From contig JAAYOB010000027.1 of NCBI GenBank assembly GCA_012520575.1, forward strand, positions 1 to 46,998: a stretch of DNA of 46,998 bases, written 5' to 3'. Position 1 is the stretch's first letter. Every line of letters begins with the position of its first letter. The DNA is from Candidatus Stramentimicrobium fermentans (GTDB taxonomy: Bacteria; Atribacterota; Phoenicimicrobiia; Phoenicimicrobiales; Stramentimicrobiaceae). A program made the position numbers and the translations under genes. Below the pieces are notes generated by a model. The model made no database searches. It was not told where the DNA came from and saw only the letters and a program-made list of their open reading frames with translations. Of the stretch, positions 7,370 through 16,774 are shown one piece after another.

Positions 7370-7966
7370 TTACTTATTCAAAAAGGCTGCAAATTCTGAC
7401 AAGTATTCAGCTAAGCTCATTTCCGGTTTTATCTTTTCATGTTCCGGGAGCGTTTTAACCTGAATCGCCTCAACTAACCATCTTTCATTAATATATATTA
7501 ATTGGTCAATATAATCCAATTGATAACTTTTATCGTCTTCTTTTACTCTAAGAGGAAATCCCTGTAAATGAAAAACCTGAGAGATGTGGTCACCCAATTT
7601 AACTTTTTCAATTTCCGGTAATACTTTTAAGTTACCATAGCGATTATCCCAGGATTTTACTCTCCAATCTTCCCCAAAGTAAATAGGTGAATGGCGGTAA
7701 TAATAGACACGGCTTTCTTTATCTATTTCATCCGGGACTCCCATAATTTCAACAACTTCTTTCTCCGAAAAACCGAACTTAACCACTTCTAATTTTGATT
7801 TTTTTATCATTAGTTCAGCATCTTGTTTATAAAAGACATTATCCGCAGATGACCATCCATCCGGTAAAGATGACCCATCTTGACCTGGGAAACTGCCAAA
7901 AACAGAAATATGAACCAAAAAAAACATTACCAATACGAGGAGAGATATTCTAATTTTTTTTCTCAT
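7370..7966 (-). CDS. Exported protein with two BamE/SmpA-like repeats
   Basis: A 198-residue protein with a clear signal peptide (MRKKIRISLLVLVMFFLVHISVFG). Two similar segments follow. The first is KFGFSEKEVVEIMGVPDEID followed by a tyrosine-rich strand (YYYRHSPIYF). The second is VKLGDHISQVFHLQGFPLRV followed by YQLDYIDQLIYI. Each resembles the helix-turn-strand core of BamE/SmpA-OmlA and related small exported domains (G-x-S/D-x-x-x-V-x-x-x-x-G-x-P, then a beta hairpin). No lipobox Cys is seen. It may sit in the cell envelope; the family call is inference from pattern only. It stands alone between two unrelated genes. Confidence 0.6.
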   Translation of the reverse strand: MRKKIRISLLVLVMFFLVHISVFGSFPGQDGSSLPDGWSSADNVFYKQDAELMIKKSKLEVVKFGFSEKEVVEIMGVPDEIDKESRVYYYRHSPIYFGEDWRVKSWDNRYGNLKVLPEIEKVKLGDHISQVFHLQGFPLRVKEDDKSYQLDYIDQLIYINERWLVEAIQVKTLPEHEKIKPEMSLAEYLSEFAAFLNK

Positions 7967-8039
7967 ATTGAAAAACCCCCTGATATACCATCTCTTTTTC
8001 TAAGTATAACAATTTATCCTTCTTGAGAGAATTTATTAT

Positions 8040-9854
8040 TTATATTTTTTGCAATTCCTGCAATAACTCACTGAATATCGAAAGGGCTTCCTCCAAATAG
8101 TTAGGCACTGTTGGATCTATGCCAATTTTTTTCAATAAGACAAACGGATAATCGGAACTGCCTGCTTTCAAGAATTCTAAATATTTTTTTACTTTGGCTG
8201 TTCCTTCCTGAATTATTTGCCGAGAAAGAGCTGTAGCCACCGCAAAACCGGTGGCATACTGATAGACATAGTAATTATAGAAAAAATGGGGTATCCTGGC
8301 CCATTCCATACTTATCTCTCTATCTATTATAACATTTTCTCCATAGTAAAAGCGGTTTAATTCAGCATATTTCTGACAGAGGAAATCGGCTGTCAATGCC
8401 ACACCATTTGCTTGAGCTTGGTGGAGTAATAGTTCAAATTCTGCAAACATTACCTGTCGGAAGAAGGTAGTTCTGAATTGCTCCAAAAAATGGTTCACAC
8501 TAATTATTTTTTCTGATTCATCTTTCATATTTTCAAGAAGATAGCTTGTTAACAAAACCTCATTTGTAGTAGACGCTATTTCAGCTAAAAAAATGGAGAC
8601 GTCGCTATAAATAAAAGGCTGAGCTTCATGGGCAAGATAACTGTGCACCGAGTGTCCAAATTCGTGAGCCAGGGTATACACATCCTCCATGGTATCCTGG
8701 TAATTCATCAGAATAAATGGCTTACTGCGATAACTGCCGGTAGAATAGGCACCGCTGGTCTTTCCTTGGTTTTCATAGACATCTACCCATCTTTCTTCAA
8801 GTCCTTTTTGAACAATAGCTAAATAGTTTTCACCTAAGGGTTTTAAACTTTCTAATAAGACAGTTTGTGCTCTGGGATAACTGAAAGTTAAATTCTCTTC
8901 AATCAAAGGCACATACATATCGTACATAGCTAATTTATCTAAATGTAAATAGTCACATTTTAAACTAATATATTCATGCAAAAGTCCGATATTTTGATGC
9001 ACGGTATCTATTAAATTACCATAAACTTTAACCGGGATATTATCTTTAAAGAGGGCGGATGTCAGGCAATCCTCATAATTTCTGACAGAACTGTAAAAAT
9101 GGTCTTTTTTGATATTGCCTGCCAGAAGAGCTGCGTATGTATTACTATGTTGACGGTATTCCTTAAAATATTTCTGATAGACCTTCTGGCGAAATCTTCT
9201 ATTCTTCCTTCTCAATAGAGTGGTGAAATTGCCATGGGAAAGAGTGATATTTTCACCTTTTTCATCTTTAAATTTAGGAAATCTTAAGTCAGCATAACTT
9301 AGTAATTCAAAGACATATTCAAAGACCTGCGCAAACTCGCCGGACCGGGCAATAATTTGCTCTGAATCTCCTGAGAGTACATGGTCTTTTCTTCTGCAAA
9401 TATCCTCTAAGTAATGTTGGTATACTTTTATCTGGCTATTTTCTCGTATCCATTTCTTCAGAGTGCAATACTTTAAAGAAAGAACCCCCGGCTTTATAAA
9501 TGAGAGGCTTTCTTCTACTTTTGCCAACAGAGCAGATGCCTTATTAAATAATGATTGATAAAGACTATTGTTATTGTTTTCATCTTTCCGCATATGTGCA
9601 TAGGTATATATTTTTTGGAGAAGTTCTGAGATCTCATCCCGTAATTTCAAAACAATGAGTAGAGAATTAGCATCCTGAGTAAAATTAGGTCTGACTATGG
9701 GTAATTTAGCAAGCAACTCCTCTACTTTGAGACAGTCTTCTTGCCATTCTTCCTCTTTTTTGTAAAGAGAATCGATATCCCAGCGATACTGTGGGGGAAT
9801 TTTGTTTCTAGGTAATATTTTGCTCTGCTGAATTTGATTGGAATCTTCTCTCAT
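8040..9854 (-). CDS. pepF: Oligoendopeptidase F (M3B zinc peptidase)
   Basis: A 604-residue cytosolic zinc peptidase that cleaves short peptides taken up from outside or left by proteases. The zinc motif HEFGHSVHSYLA sits at about residues 395-405, and FLAEIASTTNEVL supplies the third ligand Glu. The upstream GAYSTGSYRSKPFILMNYQD and downstream MEWARIPHFFYNYYVYQYATG are the typical M3 substrate-groove segments. The length is normal for PepF. No signal peptide is present. The gene stands alone with an SD-like region upstream of 9854. It fits the peptide-using lifestyle suggested by the amino-acid importers. Confidence 0.95.
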   Translation of the reverse strand: MREDSNQIQQSKILPRNKIPPQYRWDIDSLYKKEEEWQEDCLKVEELLAKLPIVRPNFTQDANSLLIVLKLRDEISELLQKIYTYAHMRKDENNNNSLYQSLFNKASALLAKVEESLSFIKPGVLSLKYCTLKKWIRENSQIKVYQHYLEDICRRKDHVLSGDSEQIIARSGEFAQVFEYVFELLSYADLRFPKFKDEKGENITLSHGNFTTLLRRKNRRFRQKVYQKYFKEYRQHSNTYAALLAGNIKKDHFYSSVRNYEDCLTSALFKDNIPVKVYGNLIDTVHQNIGLLHEYISLKCDYLHLDKLAMYDMYVPLIEENLTFSYPRAQTVLLESLKPLGENYLAIVQKGLEERWVDVYENQGKTSGAYSTGSYRSKPFILMNYQDTMEDVYTLAHEFGHSVHSYLAHEAQPFIYSDVSIFLAEIASTTNEVLLTSYLLENMKDESEKIISVNHFLEQFRTTFFRQVMFAEFELLLHQAQANGVALTADFLCQKYAELNRFYYGENVIIDREISMEWARIPHFFYNYYVYQYATGFAVATALSRQIIQEGTAKVKKYLEFLKAGSSDYPFVLLKKIGIDPTVPNYLEEALSIFSELLQELQKI

Positions 9855-9955
9855 CTAAAATCCTATATAAAATCCATTCCTGAGATAAGTTAGTATATAT
9901 ATTCTGCTCTTTGGGTAAATGATTGTTAACAGGAATATTAAAGATTATATATTTT

Positions 9956-10738
9956 TTAATTTTCTATTTTCTTAAATACCGGTAAAACTGATTCTTTAAG
10001 ATGAGGCTCAATTACTAAGAGATCTTTGTGCCAGAGATTAAAGGGCTGCCCATCGATTAAAGTGACACTGGCTCCGGCTTCCTGAGCTATTAACACTCCG
10101 GCTGCCATATCCCAGGGGGAAAGTGCATAATGCCAGTAGCCATTGAGTATTCCGGCAGCAACATAACAGATAGCTAAGCTGGCACAGCCCATAAAACGAA
10201 ATAAGTAAGAATTTTCTTTTAATAATTGTTGTATTGCCATGATATTTTTTTGGAAATAACGCGGATCGTGCCCCCAATCAGAAGCAAGTATATGGCCTTT
10301 GTTATTGCTTTTTCTGATTTCTAATTTATTGCCATTATGATAAGCACCATACCCTGCTCGTCCATAAAAAATGTCCTGACGTAGTGGGTCATAGACTACA
10401 CCGCAGACTGGCTGATTATCCTTCCAATAGCCAATGGAAACTGTGAAAAAGGGCAACTGTTTAACAAAATTTAAGGTACCATCTAAAGGGTCAACGAAAA
10501 AGGCATGTTTCTTTTTTAAAATATCCAGACCCTCTTCGCCTACAATAGGAATTTCAGGAAATCTGCCGGAAAGTTCGGCAATAATTATTTTTTGCGATTC
10601 CAGGTCCACGTCAGTAACCAGGTCATGGTTATCTTTCTTCTCAGCTACTTTGAAATCTTTGCTCCCATAATACTGGCGAATCAGATTGCCTGCTTTAAGG
10701 GCAGTACTAATTAAGCTTTCCAATATATCGTATCTCAT
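9956..10738 (-). CDS. Inositol monophosphatase family phosphatase
   Basis: A 260-residue Mg-dependent phosphatase. The three metal-binding motifs are present: VGEEGLD (Glu about residue 67), FVDPLDGTLNFVKQLPFFTVSIG (the DPxDGT signature) and LSPWDMAAGVLIAQEAGA. Family members hydrolyse myo-inositol-1-phosphate, 3'-phosphoadenosine-5'-phosphate, histidinol phosphate or fructose-1,6-bisphosphate, and the sequence alone does not decide. The length fits SuhB or CysQ-like enzymes. It starts ATG at 10738, with an AAAGGTAAAAGG-like SD just upstream. Confidence 0.9.
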   Translation of the reverse strand: MRYDILESLISTALKAGNLIRQYYGSKDFKVAEKKDNHDLVTDVDLESQKIIIAELSGRFPEIPIVGEEGLDILKKKHAFFVDPLDGTLNFVKQLPFFTVSIGYWKDNQPVCGVVYDPLRQDIFYGRAGYGAYHNGNKLEIRKSNNKGHILASDWGHDPRYFQKNIMAIQQLLKENSYLFRFMGCASLAICYVAAGILNGYWHYALSPWDMAAGVLIAQEAGASVTLIDGQPFNLWHKDLLVIEPHLKESVLPVFKKIEN

Positions 10739-10810
10739 CCTTTTACCTTTCCGGATGGCAAATAATGTTCATAGTTTGGTACCATTTAGTGTTAAGATAT
10801 GAAATTATAA

Positions 10811-12475
10811 CTATATTTCCAGTTTATTCTCTTTAATCAAATATTTTACTTTACGGATATCTCTTTGTAATTCATCCACTTGCCGTTTAATTTTATACCA
10901 AGGGCTTTCTGGTTCATTATCCAGACCATGCAATTCCATCTCATTTAATAATAGAAAAAACTTTTGTTTAATCTTATTTAAGTCAATTAAGATTTCATCT
11001 AATTGCAATTCTTTGCTGCCATCCTTTAGTTTGCCCTGGCTAATTATTTCTTTATCTTGAAGATAGAAGGTTTCACCCATAACCGGTATATACGTGCTAA
11101 AGCCCAGCTGCTGTTCCGCGAGTTCGGCAAAGGATTCTGACTCTTCTTTTTCTCCATGCACTATGAAAACCTTTTTTGGTTTATCCCGTAAACCTTTCAT
11201 CCACCATAATAATTCTGTTTGGTCAGCATGGGAAGAGAATCCGTCCAGATGATAGATTTCTGCCTGCACATCCACTATTTCATCCATTATATCTAAACTT
11301 TTTTCACCGTTCACTATCCTTCGTCCCAATGTTCCCTCCGCTTGATATCCCACAAATATAATAGATGTTTCTTTCTTCCAGAGGTGTTCCCTTAAATGGT
11401 ATTGGATTCTGCCTCCGTCACACATCCCGCTGGCAGAAATAATGATTTTGCTCCTCTTGGAACGGCTAATTTGCTTGGAAGCCTTAGCCGTACTGGTCAT
11501 CCTCAAAGATTGAAAATCGAGTAATTGGTTTTTATTTTCCATAATCTTTAAATCCTTTTGGGCAAAATCCTGTACGTTATTACGGTATATCTTAGTGGCA
11601 GCAATAGCTAAGGGGCTATCGAGGTAAAATCTCAGTTTTTTCAGTTTTTTATCTTTATTTGTCAATTGTTTCAGTTGCACATTATAATAATGGCTTAATT
11701 CATAAATAACATCCTGTGCTCGCTGCAAGGCAAAGGCGGGTATAATAACATCCCCTCCTCTTTTTAAGGTCTTATCAATAATAGAAAAGAATTTTTTTAC
11801 TTCCTGCCTGTATGGACGGTGTTTTCTCCCACCATAAGTTGATTCTATTACTACATAATCTGCTTCTTTAATACGTTGCGGATTTTTTAAAAATGGTTTA
11901 TTCTTTCTGCCAATATCTCCTGAAAATAACCATTTACAGGTCTCTCCATCTTCAGTTATCCACAGTTCAATAGATGCTGAGCCTAAAACGTGGCCGGCAT
12001 CCTGCAGTCGGAAACTAATATTTTCATCGATACTTATCTTATACTGGTAGGGAACCCCTCGAAATAATAGAAGACTGTCTAAAGCATCCTCAATGTCGTA
12101 TAACGGTTCGATAAATGGTTCTCCGGTCCTGAGTCTTCTTTGATTCTCAATTTCAGCATCCTCTTTCTGAATTTGTCCGCTGTCCGGCAGCATAACGGCA
12201 CAGAGCTCCATGGTAGCCTTGGTACAATAGACTTCCCCGTGGAATCCTTCCCTGTAGAGTTGTGGAATTCTCCCGCAATGGTCAATATGGGCATGGGTCA
12301 AAATAATAAAATCTATCTCTTCGGGTCGGAAGGGAAAGGGTTGGTAATTTAAACGAACAATGCTTTCCTCTCCTCTGAACATACCGCAATCTATTAAAAA
12401 TTTCTTATATTTAGTCTGGATAAGATAACAAGAACCTGATACCAGACGATTAGCTCCTAAAAAACTAACTTTCAC
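10811..12475 (-). CDS. Metallo-beta-lactamase/beta-CASP RNase-like protein
   Basis: An approximately 554-residue cytosolic hydrolase of the RNA-specificity MBL family (COG1236). The metal motif THAHIDHCGRIPQL occurs near residue 80, followed by DAGHVLGSASIELW, FSGDIGRKN and VIESTYGG. The beta-CASP domain contains IIISASGMCDGGRIQYHL and the C-terminal FIVHGEKEESESFAEL. Such proteins are predicted endo- or exoribonucleases in RNA processing. An ATG at 12508 is possible, but GTG at 12475 sits 7 bases behind AGGAG and starts exactly where homologues begin (VKVSFLGANRLVSGS). The last 80 residues form an extra charged helical tail. Confidence 0.88.
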   Translation of the reverse strand: MKVSFLGANRLVSGSCYLIQTKYKKFLIDCGMFRGEESIVRLNYQPFPFRPEEIDFIILTHAHIDHCGRIPQLYREGFHGEVYCTKATMELCAVMLPDSGQIQKEDAEIENQRRLRTGEPFIEPLYDIEDALDSLLLFRGVPYQYKISIDENISFRLQDAGHVLGSASIELWITEDGETCKWLFSGDIGRKNKPFLKNPQRIKEADYVVIESTYGGRKHRPYRQEVKKFFSIIDKTLKRGGDVIIPAFALQRAQDVIYELSHYYNVQLKQLTNKDKKLKKLRFYLDSPLAIAATKIYRNNVQDFAQKDLKIMENKNQLLDFQSLRMTSTAKASKQISRSKRSKIIISASGMCDGGRIQYHLREHLWKKETSIIFVGYQAEGTLGRRIVNGEKSLDIMDEIVDVQAEIYHLDGFSSHADQTELLWWMKGLRDKPKKVFIVHGEKEESESFAELAEQQLGFSTYIPVMGETFYLQDKEIISQGKLKDGSKELQLDEILIDLNKIKQKFFLLLNEMELHGLDNEPESPWYKIKRQVDELQRDIRKVKYLIKENKLEI

Positions 12476-12540
12476 ATCAAATCTCCTTCCTAAACCCATT
12501 CTTCTCATATTTTTTAATTATTTAATTTTCTATGATAACA

Positions 12541-13026
12541 CTAAATTTTAGATTTTAGTGTATTTAGTATTTTATTAGCAAATAACTCTGCTTTATAAAG
12601 GTCATCCAGATCAGGATGACCTTTATTGATACCGCCTAACAATTTAAAAGGGCCGAAGGTATCCCACCCTTTAGTAAAAAAATAATCAATTATCTGTAAG
12701 CCTTTTTGCTCCATCGCAGAAATAATTTTAGTTATAATACCTTGTATATAAATTTGGTTTATACTGCCACTGGTGGTAAAGATAAATCCTTTAAGTCCAG
12801 TTAGATTGGGTATACTGTTTAAAAAAGATTGGATTTTTTCGTGTGGCTTGCTGAAGTAGATACCGGTGCCGATTCCAAGAGCTTCATAATCAGATAATTT
12901 AGACAGATTAACCTGTTCTGGCTTATATAAATCAGCCTGCAGCCGTTGAGCAATTACACGGGCTATGGTCTCTGTATTATGGTGATGATACGACTCATAT
13001 ACAATAATGGTTTTTGGCTTTGGCAT
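12541..13026 (-). CDS. Flavodoxin family protein (FldA/FlaV-like)
   Basis: About 161 residues from ATG at 13026; a TTG at 13038 would add four residues. The start KTIIVYESYHHHNTETIARV is the flavodoxin FMN-phosphate loop, with a histidine-rich variant YHHHNTE. LGIGTGIYFSKPHEKIQSFL and FIFTTSG complete the flavin pocket. The protein is probably a single-domain electron carrier, distinct from the other flavodoxin at 2927-3421. It lies downstream of the symporter cluster but apart from it by 139 bases. Physiological partners cannot be read from context. Confidence 0.8.
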   Translation of the reverse strand: MPKPKTIIVYESYHHHNTETIARVIAQRLQADLYKPEQVNLSKLSDYEALGIGTGIYFSKPHEKIQSFLNSIPNLTGLKGFIFTTSGSINQIYIQGIITKIISAMEQKGLQIIDYFFTKGWDTFGPFKLLGGINKGHPDLDDLYKAELFANKILNTLKSKI

Positions 13027-13165
13027 ACTTATGTTCAACCGTAAATGTTCTTTTAATTCAAATGTTAAAATACTTTAACATAAAACTATTCTATTTTCCA
13101 CTACTTTATTAAGAAAAATCTATCTAAACTACTATTACCAGATTAACGACAATTATTATAATTTT

Positions 13166-14572
13166 TTATAAAACAATCTTGCCAGAAGATCTTATTTCGC
13201 TAACCACCACAAAAATAATTCCTGAAATTATGATACACCATACCCCGGGCCAGACCCCAAAAGGATAGTAGCCGGTAAGGTACATGGTAATGGTGGTTAG
13301 CCCCCCAACCAAAATACTGAGCAAGGCTGCCATTAAATCTCTTTTGGGCCAAAAAATACCAAAATAACTGGGCACTAATGCCAAAAGCCCGGCTGAAGAT
13401 ATTACTGATAATTCCACAATTATACCAAACTTCCCCAATGAAAATAAAAAAGCTAGCAGGCCAATAACAGAAACCATAACTTTGCCAAATAATAGTTGGG
13501 ATTTTTCTCCGGCTTTAAATAAATGGCAATACAAATCCACTGTACACATTGAACTAAGAGTCAATATGATAGAATTGACGGTAGACACCGAGGCGGCAAC
13601 AATACCTACAAAAACTAATAGTGCCAACGGCGCAGGCACCTTATCTAAGATTAATGGGGTAATCATATCTGTATTGATTATCCCCGGCAAAATATGTCTG
13701 GCTGCTAAACCCAGATGTATTACAATAAGGGTATACAGAAAACCAAAGAAAGCAAAGCCGGCTATCATAATCTTAAGACTTTTTTGGTCCTTAGGTATAA
13801 ACATCCTCTGGGCAACTTGTGGGTTGGTTAGGGCAAAGAAAAGCCAGGGTACAGTAAGTCCTAAGAAACTTTGATAGGGCATTTTATTGGCAGCTAATAA
13901 CTCAGGGTGTTCCTTTTGAATAACTTGAAAAAATTGACCTACCCCTCCGAAAAAGTAGTTTAATACATAATGCAAGAATAGTATAGAAGAAATTAACATA
14001 ATCATAGATTGCAATGTATCAGTCCAGGCGACAGAACGCATGCCGGCCCATAGTGTAAAAACCAGAATAATAATTAGTGTTAAAAAAACTCCCATCTTAT
14101 AAGGAATGCCAGTTAAGGTTTCCAGTAAATAACCAATTCCGGTAAACTGTACTGACATATAGGGAATTAACATAAACATAGAAAATATAACAGCAATTCC
14201 ACCCAGTAAGTTACTCTGATAGAGCTTGCCCAACAATTCTGCCGGGGAAATACAATTATATTTTTTGGCAATGGCCCAAAAATAAGGAGCAAACAATACC
14301 AGCAATAACAGGGTGCCCATCAAATAAGAGAGCTCAAATCCCATGGCACTTACCCCTACCGAATAAGTCATGCCTACCAGGCCTACCATCATGAAGGCAC
14401 TATAGGTGGTAGCACTATAAGTCATAGCCGAAATGAAACCGCCTATGGTTCTATTGGCGATGAAATATTCAGCAATACCGGGTCCGGTTCTTTTTTTGGC
14501 TAAATAAGAAACTAAACTGCCCAATAGAAACCAAAACAACAGACCCCAGAGCATCATTGCCGATCTATTCAC
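13166..14572 (-). CDS. Sodium:solute symporter family protein
   Basis: A 468-residue membrane transporter with about 13 hydrophobic segments, of the SSS (SLC5-like) family that couples Na+ to uptake of solutes such as pantothenate, proline or monocarboxylates. Family features include YFIANRTIGGFISAMTYSATTYSAFMM near the N-terminus, WAGMRSVAWTDTLQSMIM in the middle and VGIVAASVSTVNSIILTLSSM further on. The substrate is not decidable. GTG at 14572 is taken as start, two bases after the stop of the small membrane protein, whose 3' end supplies the GGGAGG. The pair resembles the symporters that are encoded with a small helper subunit. Confidence 0.9.
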   Translation of the reverse strand: MNRSAMMLWGLLFWFLLGSLVSYLAKKRTGPGIAEYFIANRTIGGFISAMTYSATTYSAFMMVGLVGMTYSVGVSAMGFELSYLMGTLLLLVLFAPYFWAIAKKYNCISPAELLGKLYQSNLLGGIAVIFSMFMLIPYMSVQFTGIGYLLETLTGIPYKMGVFLTLIIILVFTLWAGMRSVAWTDTLQSMIMLISSILFLHYVLNYFFGGVGQFFQVIQKEHPELLAANKMPYQSFLGLTVPWLFFALTNPQVAQRMFIPKDQKSLKIMIAGFAFFGFLYTLIVIHLGLAARHILPGIINTDMITPLILDKVPAPLALLVFVGIVAASVSTVNSIILTLSSMCTVDLYCHLFKAGEKSQLLFGKVMVSVIGLLAFLFSLGKFGIIVELSVISSAGLLALVPSYFGIFWPKRDLMAALLSILVGGLTTITMYLTGYYPFGVWPGVWCIIISGIIFVVVSEIRSSGKIVL

Positions 14573-14573
14573 T

Positions 14574-14756
14574 TTAATATTTCCTCCCCATTATCCCAAT
14601 GCTATAGCAGATAGCCACTAGCGATAAAACTATCCAAAATAAATAAGCACCTGAAAAGGTAGCGGGAAGCAAAAAAGGAACGGTTAAACTGAGAAAAATA
14701 ATGATAAGAAAAATTATCAATGGTCTTTTAATACGGTTTAAATCTATCTTATTCAA
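14574..14756 (-). CDS. Small membrane protein, symporter partner
   Basis: A 60-residue protein with two hydrophobic segments (PLIIFLIIIFLSLTVPFLL and YLFWIVLSLVAICYSIGIM) and a basic N-terminus, immediately before the sodium:solute symporter gene. Many SSS transporters are preceded by such a two-helix protein (for example DUF997/DUF3311-type companions), so a helper or assembly role is inferred. I cannot name the exact family. Confidence 0.7.
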   Translation of the reverse strand: MNKIDLNRIKRPLIIFLIIIFLSLTVPFLLPATFSGAYLFWIVLSLVAICYSIGIMGRKY

Positions 14757-14795
14757 TTAAAATCCCCTTTATTAATAACCCCAAACTGTAATACT

Positions 14796-15446
14796 TTATT
14801 CCCATTCGGAAATATACTCACTAAGATGTCTGTTTTGATTTAATTGCACCAGGGTAAATCCCCGTTCTGGCTCAAAGTATAAAATACTGTAGGCTGCGGT
14901 ATCCATGTGTATACGCCAAAAATACGGTTTAGCCATTTCCAGACAAGAGGCAATCAAAGGTTTTAAGACCGCTCGATGGGAGACAATTATTACTGTTCTA
15001 CCGGAATAGCAGTCAATGATTTCTTCTAGCCCCTTTTTTGCTCTTTCTTGCACCTCAGCCAATTTTTCTATACCATTAACAGTTAATTTCTCCGGTTCGT
15101 TTAACCAGACTCCCCACTGTTCGGGGTATTTGCGGGAAATAAAATCTTTAGTCTGTCCTTCCCAGGGTCCCAGTTTTATGTTATTAAAATTGGCACATTC
15201 TTCCGTTTCAACGTTACATTCAGCAGCAATAATTTCAGCAGTCTGTTTAGCACGAGAAAGCGGACCGGTGAACACTTTAACGGGTAGAAATAACCTCATT
15301 TCGGCTGCTAACTCTTTGGCTTGGATAAGCCCGCGTTCATTTAAAGGGAAGTCACTCCTACCTCGGAATAAACCCTCTCTATTACCTCGGCACTCTCCGT
15401 GCCGAACTAAAATAATTTTGGTCTTCTTCAAATTATTCTTATTCAT
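14796..15446 (-). CDS. Histidine phosphatase family protein
   Basis: A 216-residue member of the phosphoglycerate-mutase-like superfamily. The catalytic RHG motif is in IILVRHGECRGNREGLFRGR, followed by FPLNERGLIQAKELA, FTGPLSRAKQTAEII (second Arg) and VIIVSHRAVLKPLI (second catalytic His). Members of this size include alpha-ribazole phosphatase (CobC) and broad-range phosphatases; no cobalamin gene is nearby to support CobC. It lies 40 bases upstream of the small symporter protein on the same strand. Confidence 0.9.
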   Translation of the reverse strand: MNKNNLKKTKIILVRHGECRGNREGLFRGRSDFPLNERGLIQAKELAAEMRLFLPVKVFTGPLSRAKQTAEIIAAECNVETEECANFNNIKLGPWEGQTKDFISRKYPEQWGVWLNEPEKLTVNGIEKLAEVQERAKKGLEEIIDCYSGRTVIIVSHRAVLKPLIASCLEMAKPYFWRIHMDTAAYSILYFEPERGFTLVQLNQNRHLSEYISEWE

Positions 15447-15533
15447 TTTAAAATACTCCCCCTCCCAGGCTAATATAAATTAGCGATATTCTATATTATC
15501 CCTCAAAAAAAGCAACTATTATTCTCCAAATAA

Positions 15534-16628
15534 TTATTTTAATTCATAATTATTTTTATTCTTAAACTTAATTAAAACCCCTGCTGCGCTTAAGATTGTT
15601 AGAATTATAATCCACTTTTGATAATTATATTTAAAAAATACTTCAGATTGGCCAATTCCCGGTAAGGGAATGGGATCTATAGGAATCCCATTTTTTATAG
15701 ATAGATCTCTGATATTTAAAAGGTGGATAATAGGGATTTTCAGCTCTAAGAATTCAAATACCAGACCCCGAGCTGTAGAAGCTGGCGTTTCGGAAACTTG
15801 AAAGACCAAGCCATTGGGAAGATTTAAAGACTGATTAGTGTCACCAAAATTGGCAGAGGCTCCTCCAATGTTGACAAATAGTTTTATTTGTTTTCCCCCT
15901 GCTTCCTTCCGATAAATATCTAATCTTTTTTGTATATTGGTTGCCAACTCTCCGGTATCTATCAGATAAACACCGGACCTCTTTGCTATATCCATAATGG
16001 TCTTCTTGGATTCGGGAAAAAATAAACCTTTTGCTTGATCTTGGTTGCCCCCCATAGAAACCGCTGCCAGTTTGTAATCCAAAATATTTCTTTCATTTAA
16101 AACCTTAAGCATGTCAATGAAAGTAAAATCAGGAATATTAGCACCATACTCGGAGGCACCTATGGCATAGATAGTAAGGGGGATAATACCCATGACTTTG
16201 CTGGCTGATAAAGTGGCTAATAGCAGAGCTGGGAAAGAGCCGCTAGAACCTATTGCTATCACATCGCCGGATTTCAAACCTGCTTGCTGGAAATATTTGA
16301 CCATTAGCGCGGCAAAATCAGGATTAGTCGAGGTTCTTTTCGCATCAAGATTACCCAGAGTGGTAGTTAATTCATTATATTCCTCTCCAATCAATCCGGT
16401 CCCGTTGGGATCTAATTGCTTATTAATAGGTATCTGTCTCACTTTCCTCTCTTTACTGATTGCCTCTATGGCTTGAGACATTATTTGAGCTGCCCGATAT
16501 TGTAGTTGATAATAGTCAGTTGGCTTTTTTACAATCGTAATTTTAGTTAAAAATAATCCTATTGTAGCTATTAATAATGCAACAACCAGGTATTTTAGAG
16601 ATACTTTATATTTAACCCATCTTCTCAT
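15534..16628 (-). CDS. pgsW: Poly-gamma-glutamate system protein PgsW-like
   Basis: A 364-residue protein with one N-terminal membrane helix (YLVVALLIATIGLFLTKI) and another near the C-terminus (WIIILTILSAAGVLIKF), enclosing a large domain. Segments GTGLIGEEYNELTTTLGNLDAKRTS (in part), DVIAIGSSGSFPALLLATL and FVNIGGASANFG match what is annotated as poly-gamma-glutamate system protein PgsW. In other bacteria it accompanies pgsB and pgsC, but neither is in this window, so it is an orphan here and its role in polymer synthesis is uncertain. Confidence 0.72.
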   Translation of the reverse strand: MRRWVKYKVSLKYLVVALLIATIGLFLTKITIVKKPTDYYQLQYRAAQIMSQAIEAISKERKVRQIPINKQLDPNGTGLIGEEYNELTTTLGNLDAKRTSTNPDFAALMVKYFQQAGLKSGDVIAIGSSGSFPALLLATLSASKVMGIIPLTIYAIGASEYGANIPDFTFIDMLKVLNERNILDYKLAAVSMGGNQDQAKGLFFPESKKTIMDIAKRSGVYLIDTGELATNIQKRLDIYRKEAGGKQIKLFVNIGGASANFGDTNQSLNLPNGLVFQVSETPASTARGLVFEFLELKIPIIHLLNIRDLSIKNGIPIDPIPLPGIGQSEVFFKYNYQKWIIILTILSAAGVLIKFKNKNNYELK

Positions 16629-16774
16629 CTAATAATTTCTGGCCTATCCTCTATAAAATAATTAAAAAAAACTTTTTGCATAATTTAGAATATTTCCGGC
16701 CATTTTTCATATGTACCTTATCAATTTTATACTTCCTGCTAAACACCGTTTTAATAGAGACCATGGTTTCTATT

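Noticed and set aside
12476..12508. ATG start of the beta-CASP protein
   Set aside because: GTG at 12475 has the AGGAG and begins with the conserved KVSFLGA stretch.
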